This document shows positions 55,939-64,000 of a stretch of DNA of 64,000 nt, one piece after another. The notes beneath the pieces are model-generated. The model was not told the DNA's origin, did not search any database, and saw nothing but the letters and a program-made list of their open reading frames with translations. Each line of letters begins with the position of its first letter. The stretch's first letter is position 1. The stretch comes from Salvia splendens (Eukaryota; Streptophyta; Magnoliopsida; Lamiales; Lamiaceae). The stretch lies in contig NC_056050.1 of NCBI RefSeq assembly GCF_004379255.2, positions 18,779,514-18,843,513 on the forward strand. Reading direction: 5' to 3'. Both the position numbers and the translations under genes were made by a program.

Positions 55939-56015
55939 CACGTTGACGGGAAGGTTCGACACCTCGATATCGACTCTTTGCCACCTCTGGGGCTGTAGTA
56001 TGTTCTGAGGGTTGA
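55939..56015 (+). pseudogene. Organelle large-subunit rRNA fragment
   Basis: The words GACGGGAAGGTTCGACACC, CGATATCGACTC and GGGGCTGTAGTATGTTC match the conserved domain V region of bacterial-type 23S rRNA, with several substitutions. It directly abuts the rps8-like piece. Whether it is plastid or mitochondrial cannot be decided by eye. Confidence 0.75.
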
Positions 56016-56489
56016 TGCCCTCTTCAAAACAACAGAACAAAAGCCCTTTGGAAATGGAAACAAAAAAAAACAATCTATTCAAGGGGGAAATGAGAGATAT
56101 TTTGTTTCAGTTCCTTGGCTTGGACATGAGGCTCGCCTTAAAATTTGTAACAAAGGTTTTCATAAGATCTTCTATTTTTATATAGAAATAGATTCTTTCT
56201 AGAAGAACTCTAGAAGACGTTGATCGTAAATAAAAATATTGGTTACGTAGAAAGGTGATAATAGATTCGTATTCACATACATGATAATTGTATAACTTTG
56301 ATTGATTATAAAATCAAAATCAAAAATAGAATTCATTATAGGATCTATTTTATTTTTTTAGGAGATGAAATGATCAATTCTTACTCAGTTTTAAACTGCG
56401 TTGTTTATTTATTTGCTTTTTTATTTAATTGTGCTTTCCAAACCAAACCTCGTGTTTCCAAATAGTATTTGAAACCAAGTACTCGATAG
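56016..56489. other. AT-rich sequence, nothing recognised
   Basis: Some stretches (56100-56260) may continue the organelle mosaic, but I see no gene motif. Confidence 0.3.
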
Positions 56490-57215
56490 TCAATCTGTAA
56501 AACTATTGATCGATTGTATTTTCTTGCGTATGATTCTTCTGTAAATCACCAATTAAATAGGTGTTACAATCAACTATACAAGGTATAATACTCCATCCGT
56601 CCCATAAAAATAAGGACACTTTCCTATTTCGTTCGTCTCATAAAATTATCTCATTCCATTTATGAAAACTTCTCTCAAACTCATTACCCATATCATCAAT
56701 TTATTTACAACTTATACCACTAGGGTCCACCATTTAACACTTATAATAATATAGGTTCCACTATTCACTAACATTATTTTAACTATCATTCTCCTCATTT
56801 CCCTTATTTACCAATCATGCATTAATTCTCGTGCCGTCCCAACTATATTTATTTTTTTTAGGACGGAGTGAGTATCAATTTATTTCTATCAGTATCAAAT
56901 CTATTCTAAGAGTATTATTGTGATTGATTATTAGAATATTTTCCTTTATTTAATAACATTATTTATTATTTATTTCCATAAAATGTAAGATTTGTGTTGT
57001 TGGACAAATTTTACTTATGTAGAAATCTAATTTGATGTGCTCTTTTCTTTATCCTCAAAAGAGTCGAAACCTTCACATTATTACCACATATTAATTTTGT
57101 TTTGAATTTTACAATATTGAATATTTAATTATTTTTGCATGCATTAAATCTATCAATAATAGGAAGTGCGAATGTGATCAAATACGTATTCCATTGCTAA
57201 GAAATTTGTGGCTTA
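56490..57215 (-). repeat. Copia-like LTR arm, minus orientation, with MITE inside
   Basis: The sequences 56490-56588 and 56873-57215 are together the inverse of 59757-60178. On the minus strand the arm ends in TACAATCGA, the position that precedes a primer-binding site in the other arm. A Stowaway-like MITE (56591-56872) interrupts it. Confidence 0.75.
56591..56872. mobile_element. Stowaway-like MITE
   Basis: CTCCATCCGTCCCATAAAAA and the inverse of TAGGACGGAGTGAG form the ends. TA lies at 56589-56590 and 56873-56874. The element is absent from the corresponding site of the other LTR arm, which confirms insertion. Confidence 0.92.
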
Positions 57216-57729
57216 AGACTCCTCTAATTATTTTAATTAACTGTTAAATTTTTTTATAATGTGAACACGAACTTCTTGCTGCTCTATTTATTTGTATTTG
57301 AGGTGTATTGACAAGAATTAAAAAGATAAAAGATCTTTTAAATAATTTACCACTAAAGTACTAATATCCCACATCTCCTATTTCCATATAGTGTTCTACT
57401 TTAACACTATTGCTCGCACATCTAAATTTAATTAAAATATGAGATATAATTTGAAATAAATCAATATTTCGCGTATCTAAATTTAATTAAAATATGAGAT
57501 ATACTTTGAAATAAATCAATATGTAAATAATGATTAGGTTGTGAACGAGCACACCGAATTTAGATTCTAGATTAAGTGAAGATATGCAATAGCAATCACT
57601 AATATCAAATCAAATCAAACATTTTATGATAATAAATAATATTGGAAACTAAACAACATATTATACAATAAGATGAGCTGGAATATTGGAGTATATGAAA
57701 TCTATACGTTCCATTACCCATAAATTGAA
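57216..57729. other. AT-rich intergenic sequence
   Basis: No gene. A duplicated phrase of about 45 bases around CTAAATTTAATTAAAATATG occurs at about 57422 and 57477. Confidence 0.5.
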
Positions 57730-57979
57730 CTCCTTTTGTCACTCATTAATTATCCACTTTTGCTATTTTCATCTGTCCCCTAATAATTGTCCATTTTCAC
57801 TTTTATCATAAATGGTAAGTAGGTCTCACATTTCACTAACTTATTTCACTCACATTTTATTATAAAACCAATAAATAAAATGAGACTCATATTTCACTAA
57901 CTTTTTAATCCACTTTTCTTTATATTTCTTGAAACCCGTGCCGGAATCAAAATGAACAATTAATGGAGGACGGATGGAG
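57730..57979. mobile_element. Stowaway-like MITE
   Basis: CTCCTTTTGTCACTCATTAA and the inverse of CAATTAATGGAGGACGGATG form the ends. TA follows at 57980-57981, but the left flank is AA. It is closely related to the element at 45303-45517. Confidence 0.82.
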
Positions 57980-58046
57980 TATAAACCTTTTCAATTATAA
58001 ATACCCATGTAATGAATTGGGAAAACATATACAGTAAAAATTAATA

Positions 58047-58550
58047 GTTTACAAAACACTCTAGCTAGTAAAAGACACGAAATGAAAATTCATGGCCCTA
58101 TTTTAGTGTAGTAGTTATTATTGAAGGCTAATTCCATAACAGTGTTGACATCACTACGTACGGAGCAATGACGAATCGTTACATTAGTGAGATAATTAAT
58201 TACTTTGTACTAAATGTGATAGTCAATTTTATAATTTACTAATATTCTATTTGTATTTTTTATAATTGACTAAACTTTTGTTAAATTGTAATATAATTTA
58301 AATCTCTAAATTGTAGTGCAATTTAACGAAAGTTTAGTCCACTATAAAAAACTGCAAATACAATATTAGTAAATCATAAAATTAACTACCACATTTAGTA
58401 CACAATAATTAATTACCTCACTAATGTCACAATTCGATCCGTCCTTAGTAATGTCGAACACCGTTACGGAATTAGCCTTCAATGGTAAACTCAAAACTAA
58501 AACTACTAACACTTATGATAAAGCCATGATTAGCTATAGTGTTTTGTAAC
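58047..58550. mobile_element. Fold-back MITE with about 240-bp inverted arms
   Basis: The left end GTTTACAAAACACTCTAGCT and the right end AGCTATAGTGTTTTGTAAC are inverted. The match continues inward through GAAGGCTAATTCCATAACAG, AATTAATTACT and TATTTGTA nearly to the centre at about 58300, leaving almost no loop. It is non-coding. The transcript could form a long hairpin. Target duplications are unclear. Confidence 0.8.
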
Positions 58551-59756
58551 CTAATTATTTTTATTTATACGTTTTCACACTGTATTACATGAATATTTAT
58601 AATTTAAGGTACGTACAATTTATAGGTAAAGGAACGTACAGATTTCGTAGGTAATCTTTCTGTTCTCACTGAACCTGGGATTAGGAAGAAGTAGGCTCGT
58701 TCTTCTTGAAAATCCTGAGGAATGGAGAGTCCTTGAATAGTTGTGCTGCAACGAGAAGGAGAGGAAGGAAGGTGTGATAGTGATTACCTAAATTACCTTT
58801 GGTGGAAGTTGAAAATTGATGAGAAAGAAATTGAGTCTGAACTGCTTCTCTTCTTCTCTTGTCTCTATCTTTACTCTCTTCAATTACTCTATGATTGTGA
58901 ATTGCGAAAAGAGTAGTACAGATTAAGGTAGGGTTTAATATTTGTAAAACCGTGTATGAGAGGGAGTTAATTAAATGGAAAATTTTGAAACGGTTATGGA
59001 AAGGACGATTAGGTTTAATTGTAAATCGATTCACGAATGGGTGGAATCTTGGTGCTCAAGACAAAAAGTGTTGATCAATGGGGCTCACTACTAGTGTATA
59101 GGATTTACTCTTAATTATTTATGGCCCAAAGCCTATTTTATTTTAATTACCTATGTCCAAAGATTGTAAGTAATAATAAAAAGAAGAAGATTTTAGTTAC
59201 ATTTATTTATTTCGGACTATTTTCATCCTATAAATTCGTCCTCAACACGGAATTGAGTCATATAAACAGTCCTTCAGAACAGAGATTAACAAATTAAAAT
59301 TGTGATTTTAATATCACAATTCAAACTCGTACAACATTTTATGTAGTGCCTTAATGTTATTCCAAGCACTTAAACAACAATTATTTTATTCATTCTAGAA
59401 CAAAAGTACTAAACTTTATTCCAGACATCTCGACTCGCAACAAGCTAGGATTCACACAACAACGCAATTATAACTTCAATTAAGGCAATCATCAAAGCAA
59501 GAATATTTTACGACAAGTTTTATTTAATTACCTAATGTCACGACATTTAAAAGAAATATATTCTGCAGGGTTTTGGTTCGAAAAATTAGGGTTCAAAAGC
59601 TCGGAGTTACAAGAACATTATATGGATTATGGAAATAGGAGATGGGATATTAGTAATTTAGTGGTAAGTTATTTAGAAATATTTTTTCTCTTTTTAATTC
59701 TTGTCAATACGCCTCAAATAAAAATAAATAGAGTAACAAATTAAAATAATTCATGT
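58551..59756. other. Unassigned sequence with one 117-codon minus-strand ORF
   Basis: The ORF at 58681-59034 (-) starts MNRFTIKPNRPFHNR and ends FLRIFKKNEPTSS. It has a hydrophobic stretch and a charged EESKDRDKRRRE segment. I do not recognise it, and an intron inside cannot be excluded. The rest (59040-59756) is AT-rich with an 18-base palindrome, TTGTGATTTTAATATCACAA, at about 59299. No other gene is seen. Confidence 0.3.
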
Positions 59757-60178
59757 GTTAAGCCAAGAATTTCTTAGCAATGACATACATATTTGATATC
59801 ATTCGCACTTCCTATTTTTGATAGATTTAATGCATTCACAAATAATTAAATATTCGATATTGTAATTCAAAACAAAATCAATATGTGGTAATAGTTCCGA
59901 TTCTTTTGAGGATAAAGAAAAGAGCACACCAAAGCACACCAAAATTAGATTTACACATTAGTAAATTTGTCCAACAACACAAATCTTACATTTATGGAAA
60001 TAAATAATAAATAATTTTGTTAGAAAAGGAAAATATTCTAAGAATCAATCACAATAATACTCTTAGAATAGATTTGATACTGATAGAAATAGATTAATAT
60101 TTTTCCTTGTATAGTTGGTTGTAGCACCTATTTAATGGATGATTTACAGAAGAATCATAAGCAAGAAATACAATTGAT
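59757..60178 (+). repeat. Copia-like LTR arm, plus orientation
   Basis: It starts TGTTAAGCCAAGAATTTC and ends AAATACAATTGA, directly before TGGTATCAGAGCAG, a tRNA-Met-type primer-binding site. It is the inverse of 56490-57215 (without its MITE). Confidence 0.72.
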
Positions 60179-60487
60179 GGTATCAGAGCAGATTGAACTC
60201 TGGTATTGTTTGAATTATAAGAAATTCTATTTATTCCTTGTGCAGTTGATTATAACACATATTTAATGGGTGATTTATAGAAGAATCATAAGCACGAAAT
60301 ACAATCGATGGCATCAGAGCAGATTCAACTCTGGTATTATTTGATTTATAGGAAATTCTAGTTATTACTTGTATAATTGATTGTAACACTTATTTAATGG
60401 ATGATTTACAAAAAAATCATAAGCAAGAAATACAATCGGTGAGCAGTTTCAACTCTAGTATTATTTGATTTATAAGATATTCTACTA
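60105..60487 (+). repeat. Tandem repeat of LTR tail plus primer-binding site (three units)
   Basis: Units begin at 60105, 60236 and 60367, each about 131 bases in the first two. Each contains CAAGAAATACAAT (or a variant), TGGTATCAGAGCAGA (TGGCATCAGAGCAGA in unit 2, partly deleted in unit 3) and AACTCTGGTATT. An inverted partial unit follows at 60490-60530, forming a hairpin with unit 3. Confidence 0.88.
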
Positions 60488-60530
60488 GAACTTCTTATAA
60501 ATCGAAATAATACCAGAGTTGATTCCTTGT

Positions 60531-61030
60531 TTTCACTTATTCATTTTGATGTGGGGCTTGTCGTTTTCACTAGTTCATTCTGATGCGTGGGCACGTTCTT
60601 AGGCTTGGGGCCCAATATACTATAACTGGCCCGTCATTAGCATAATATTTATTTATAAAAAATAAAAAAATGGAGAATTTCAGTACTAGTAGATATTTTA
60701 ATACTCCATAACAATATTTTGTGTGAAAGCTTACTTAGTTGGGCTCTCGGCCCAACCCCAATTTCTTTGGGGTTGAAAACGAATAGCTGGGTCATTTTGT
60801 TTAGAAAATGTTAATAACTTCTCGTCGACTGCATCTTCTATCTATATACACCCATCAATTATGAACTAAAGTTATTCCTCAAATATAATCATATAAATTA
60901 TAAAATACCATATCAGAATCTATTTATGTTTGACCAAAAGAAATAAATACATTCTCCTAAAACGCCACTATTAAGATTGCAACATTAAGCTTAAGGAAAT
61001 TCTCGGTTAATGACAACTTTAAATGCTATT
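60531..61030. other. Intergenic sequence left of copia-3
   Basis: No gene. A duplicated phrase (CACTTATTCATTTTGATGTG and a variant, 60534-60590) and a GTTGGGCTCTCGGCCCAACCC palindrome-like stretch (60738-60758) are the only structures noted. Confidence 0.5.
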
Positions 61031-61497
61031 GTAATAATGGAGTGCTCATTTCAGTTGGAAGAAGAAGGCAGAAGTTCGGTAAGGAAGCTCGGTAAGGAAG
61101 CTCGGTAAGGAAGCTCGGCTTTGAGCTGGAATGAGCCGAGAAGAGAGTTCGGTATTGAGCCGAGAAGGAAGAAGCAACCAGTTCGGTCTGAGCCGAGAAG
61201 GAAGAAGCAGTTAGTTAGCCGAGGTGTAGCGGTTATTCTTCTTGTTTTCTTGATTCTTGTTGTAGTTAGTTAGTAGCAGTTGCTACTTGTTTGTAGAGCT
61301 TTAAATAGCTCAAATCCGTGTATGTAGTTTAGAGTAGTTTAATCAATAAAGAGTTTTCCAGTTTCTCTCCAAGATTATCATCTTCAATACTCAAAGTGTG
61401 AGTGTGTGTGTTTCTGCAGTGTGTGATCTCATACAACACTGAGTGTGTGTGTGATCTTCTTGAGTGTGTGAAAGCCTTGTGTGCGTAAATCCCAACA
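61030..61497 (+). repeat. Probable 5' LTR of copia-3 (left boundary approximate)
   Basis: The right boundary is CCCAACA at 61497, followed by a primer-binding site. The U3 part has three tandem copies of a GGTAAGGAAGCTC unit (61077-61115) and repeated GAGCCGAGAAGGAAGAAGCA. TTTAAATAGCTC near 61302 and AATAAAGAG near 61346 fit a TATA box and a polyadenylation signal. A TG start is guessed near 61028-61031, because the 3' LTR is outside the window. Confidence 0.65.
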
Positions 61498-61499
61498 AG

Positions 61500-61516
61500 T
61501 GGCGCCGTCTGTGGGA
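61500..61516 (+). other. Primer-binding site of copia-3, not the tRNA-Met type
   Basis: TGGCGCCGTCTGTGGGA starts two bases after the LTR end. The first copia elements in this window use TGGTATCAGAGC instead. Confidence 0.75.
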
Positions 61517-61560
61517 AGGGATATTGAAGCTGATTTGCAGAGGATCAAACGGTTTCAGAG

Positions 61561-64000
61561 ATGGCAGCAAGGCTTGATGCAGAAAAGTTCACAGGCAAGA
61601 ATGATTATAGCCTGTGGAAGATGAAGATGAAGGCGGTTTTGATTCAACAAGGCTTGGCCGCAGTTCTTGCAAAACCAGAGGAGAAAGGAAAGGCTCCAGT
61701 GCTTGATGATAAAGCTCAGGCAAAGATGGAGGAGATGCAGCTCAAGGCATATTCTGCAGTGATTCTGTGCCTTGGAGATAAGGTCTTGAGGGAAGTTCAA
61801 GAAGCCAAGACTGCGGTGGAGATCTTGGACAAGTTAGATGAAGTTTACTTGGCCAAATCCTTGGCTAACCGGCTGTATCTCAAGAAGAGGCTGTATGCCT
61901 ATAGTTTTTCTGGAGATAGGTCCATCATTGAGCAGCTAGAGGAGTTCAACAAGATCATTGATGACCTGGGATCTGTTGATGTCAAGATTTCAGATGAGGA
62001 TAAGGCCATTCTCACATTGAATGCCTTGCCTAGCTCGTATGACCAGCTAAGTGATGCAATTATCTATGGAAGAGATAAACCTATCACCTATGCAGAAGTC
62101 TATTCAGCCTTGATGGCCAAAGAACTCCAGAAGACAGCCAACAGAGGCTCTGCAAGCTCCAATGTTCAAGCTGCAGAGGCCTTGAATGTGAAGAAGTTCA
62201 AGAAGCAGAACTTCAAGAAACCCTCAAGTTCTGATGCTCAGAAGGAAACCAGAGCTTGCTATTGGTGCAAGAAACCTGGACATTTGAAGAAAGATTGTCA
62301 TGCATGGAAGAGAAAGATAGCCTCTGAGGGACACAACCAATCTGATTGTGTGGAGAGTGCTGATCCCCCGGCTCAACTCATGAATATTAGTGACAGTGGG
62401 GTCAGTCATAGGTGGATTATGGACTCAGGGTGCAGCTTCCATATGTGCCCAAATAGGAGCTGGTTTCATGACCTTCAAGAAGCAGCCGGCACTGTGGTGC
62501 TGGGTAATAATCACATTTGTCAGATCAGAGGAATAGGGAAGGTAAAGCTAAGCCTACAAGATGGCTCTATAAAGATCCTAACTGGGGTGAGGTATATTCC
62601 AGAAGTGAAGAGGAATCTCATCTCATTGGGAATGCTGGAGCAGAAAGGGTTCACCATATTGATGAGTCAAGGAAAATTGTTTGTTAAATCTGGAGATGCA
62701 GTGATGATGGAGGCTGACAGAGAGCATATTCTCTATTATCTGAAGGCTAAGGCTGTTGATGGAGAAAGCAATGCAGTGTCAGATGATTCCATAATGCTAT
62801 GGCACAAGAGATTGGGCCACCCAGCTGAAGGAAGCTTGAAAGAACTCATCAAGAAGGGTCTGATCTCTGGAGATTTCAACAAGATGAACCCCTGTGAGCA
62901 TTGTATACTTGGAAAGGCTAAGAAGGCACCCTATCCTACAGGTATTCACTCTTCTACAGCCCCTTTAGACTACATACATAGTGATCTTTGGGGGCCTTCA
63001 CCGGTGTGTTCAATTGGTGGAGGAAAGTATTATCTAGCTATCATTGATGACTATACAAGGAAGTTGTGGGTATATATTCTTAAAGAAAAATCTGAAACAC
63101 TCACAAAGTTCAAGATATGGTGTAAGGAGGTTGAGCTAGAGAAGGGTAGAAGTGTTAAATGCTTAAGAACAGACAATGGCCTAGAGTTCTTGTCTGCTGA
63201 GTTTGATCTGTTTTGTAAAGAGAAGGGTATGAAGAGGCATAGGACTGTTCCTGGTAATCCTCAGCAAAATGGTGTTGTGGAGAGGATGAATAGGACAATC
63301 CTAGAGAGGGTGAGGTGCCTACTTCTTGGTTCTGGTTTGAGCAGCAGATTCTGGGGTGAGGCTGTGTATACAGCAGCCTATCTCATCAATAAATGCCCAT
63401 CTACTGCCCTGAAATCTGAAACTCCTGATTACATGTGGAATGGAGCTCATAGTGACTACTCAAAGTACAAGGTGTTTGGGTGTGTGGCCTATGCTCATGC
63501 TAGGCAAAGCAAGCTTGAAGCTAGGGCTCTGAAATGTATTATGTTGGGGTATCAGAGGGGTGTTAAGGGGTATAGGCTCTGGTGTATTGAGCCCGGTAAG
63601 CAGAAGGTCTTGGTGAGTAGGGATGTGGTGTTCTTGGAGGATCAGATGCCATACCTGAAAGATAAGTTGGACTCCAGTGAAGATGAGGGTGATTTCTTCA
63701 AGGTGGAGCCTGTGGGGGTTGGCCTAGGAGCAGGTGGAGTTATTGACTCAGGGAGTGAGTCTGATTCAGATAAAGAAGAGGCTCCAACTCAGGGCAACCA
63801 GGCTGGTGAGTCTATATCAGACTCTATCAGAGACTATCAGCTTGCAAGGGACAGAGTTAGAAGAGAAACAAGGCCACCAACAAAGTTCTCTGATGTTGTG
63901 TATTATGCTCTGTGTGCAGCTGAAAGTATTGATGGCGCAGATCCACTCACATATAAAGAAGCTATGCAGAGTAAAGATAGAGAAAGATGGATTGAAGCCA
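61561..64000 (+). CDS. Copia-3 gag-pol polyprotein, open to the window edge
   Basis: From ATG 61561 (MAARLDAEKFTGKNDYSLWK) the frame stays open for 813 codons to the last base. The gag part (UBN2-like) ends in the zinc knuckle CYWCKKPGHLKKDC at residues 237-250. The protease has WIMDSGCSFHMC, with DSG at about residue 287. The GAG-pre-integrase block follows: MLWHKRLGHP and CEHCILGKAK. The integrase core has all three acidic residues in context (YIHSDLWGPS, LRTDNGLEF, PQQNGVVERMNRT) and the C-terminal RALKCIMLGYQRGVKGYR. An acidic SDSDKEE linker precedes YKEAMQSKDRERW, the start of the RT. RT and RNase H lie beyond the edge. An open frame suggests a young, possibly active element. Confidence 0.93.
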   Translation, partial: MAARLDAEKFTGKNDYSLWKMKMKAVLIQQGLAAVLAKPEEKGKAPVLDDKAQAKMEEMQLKAYSAVILCLGDKVLREVQEAKTAVEILDKLDEVYLAKSLANRLYLKKRLYAYSFSGDRSIIEQLEEFNKIIDDLGSVDVKISDEDKAILTLNALPSSYDQLSDAIIYGRDKPITYAEVYSALMAKELQKTANRGSASSNVQAAEALNVKKFKKQNFKKPSSSDAQKETRACYWCKKPGHLKKDCHAWKRKIASEGHNQSDCVESADPPAQLMNISDSGVSHRWIMDSGCSFHMCPNRSWFHDLQEAAGTVVLGNNHICQIRGIGKVKLSLQDGSIKILTGVRYIPEVKRNLISLGMLEQKGFTILMSQGKLFVKSGDAVMMEADREHILYYLKAKAVDGESNAVSDDSIMLWHKRLGHPAEGSLKELIKKGLISGDFNKMNPCEHCILGKAKKAPYPTGIHSSTAPLDYIHSDLWGPSPVCSIGGGKYYLAIIDDYTRKLWVYILKEKSETLTKFKIWCKEVELEKGRSVKCLRTDNGLEFLSAEFDLFCKEKGMKRHRTVPGNPQQNGVVERMNRTILERVRCLLLGSGLSSRFWGEAVYTAAYLINKCPSTALKSETPDYMWNGAHSDYSKYKVFGCVAYAHARQSKLEARALKCIMLGYQRGVKGYRLWCIEPGKQKVLVSRDVVFLEDQMPYLKDKLDSSEDEGDFFKVEPVGVGLGAGGVIDSGSESDSDKEEAPTQGNQAGESISDSIRDYQLARDRVRRETRPPTKFSDVVYYALCAAESIDGADPLTYKEAMQSKDRERWIEA

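Overview
The window looks like nuclear DNA of a flowering plant, probably a eudicot. It is AT-rich, with genes split by GT-AG introns. It carries Ty1/copia and Ty3/gypsy (Athila-type) LTR retrotransposons, PIF/Harbinger elements, Stowaway-like MITEs, a tRNA-derived SINE and a patch of organelle DNA. There is no bacterial gene organisation. Only one ordinary host gene appears intact. Most of the sequence is nested transposable elements. All identities come from reading the sequence without database searches.

Layout, left half. 1-1680: right part of a Harbinger element with a broken transposase. 1804-4664: an apparently intact four-exon DHHC protein S-acyltransferase gene (+). 6604-12331: four different elements side by side, each bounded by (TA)n tracts. 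The fourth holds a broken calmodulin-like gene fragment and a second Harbinger element, 9540-11500, with exact TAA duplications. 12424-15158 and 43656-45959 (-): two halves of one C2/VASt/GRAM-domain gene, now a pseudogene, split by a nested insertion.

The nest. A copia element (copia-1, 15159-43650, target duplication GTTCG) interrupts that gene. It contains a rearranged Athila-type gypsy composite (18051-41794, duplication GTATT). The composite contains a second copia element (copia-2, 24796-33641, duplication GATAG) inside its integrase, and a third Harbinger element (37826-39649, duplication TTA). The composite also shows three inverted duplications. LTR divergence by eye agrees with the nesting order: 11 of 262 positions differ in copia-1, about 26 of 1466 in copia-2.

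Right part. The first intron of the C2/GRAM pseudogene holds a solo LTR, a MITE with an inserted reverse-transcriptase fragment, and a Stowaway MITE. A SINE sits in its second exon. Next come a decayed second copy of the DHHC gene (about 46190-47490), several MITEs, two solo LTRs with exact target duplications, a mosaic of plastid/organelle fragments (about 55600-56015), two oppositely oriented LTR-like arms, and a long fold-back MITE. The window ends inside a copia element (copia-3) whose gag-pol reading frame is open from 61561 to the window edge.

The retroelement genes are mostly dead. The likely functional coding regions are the DHHC gene, the copia-3 frame and possibly the Athila ORF-1-like frame at 34654-36111.
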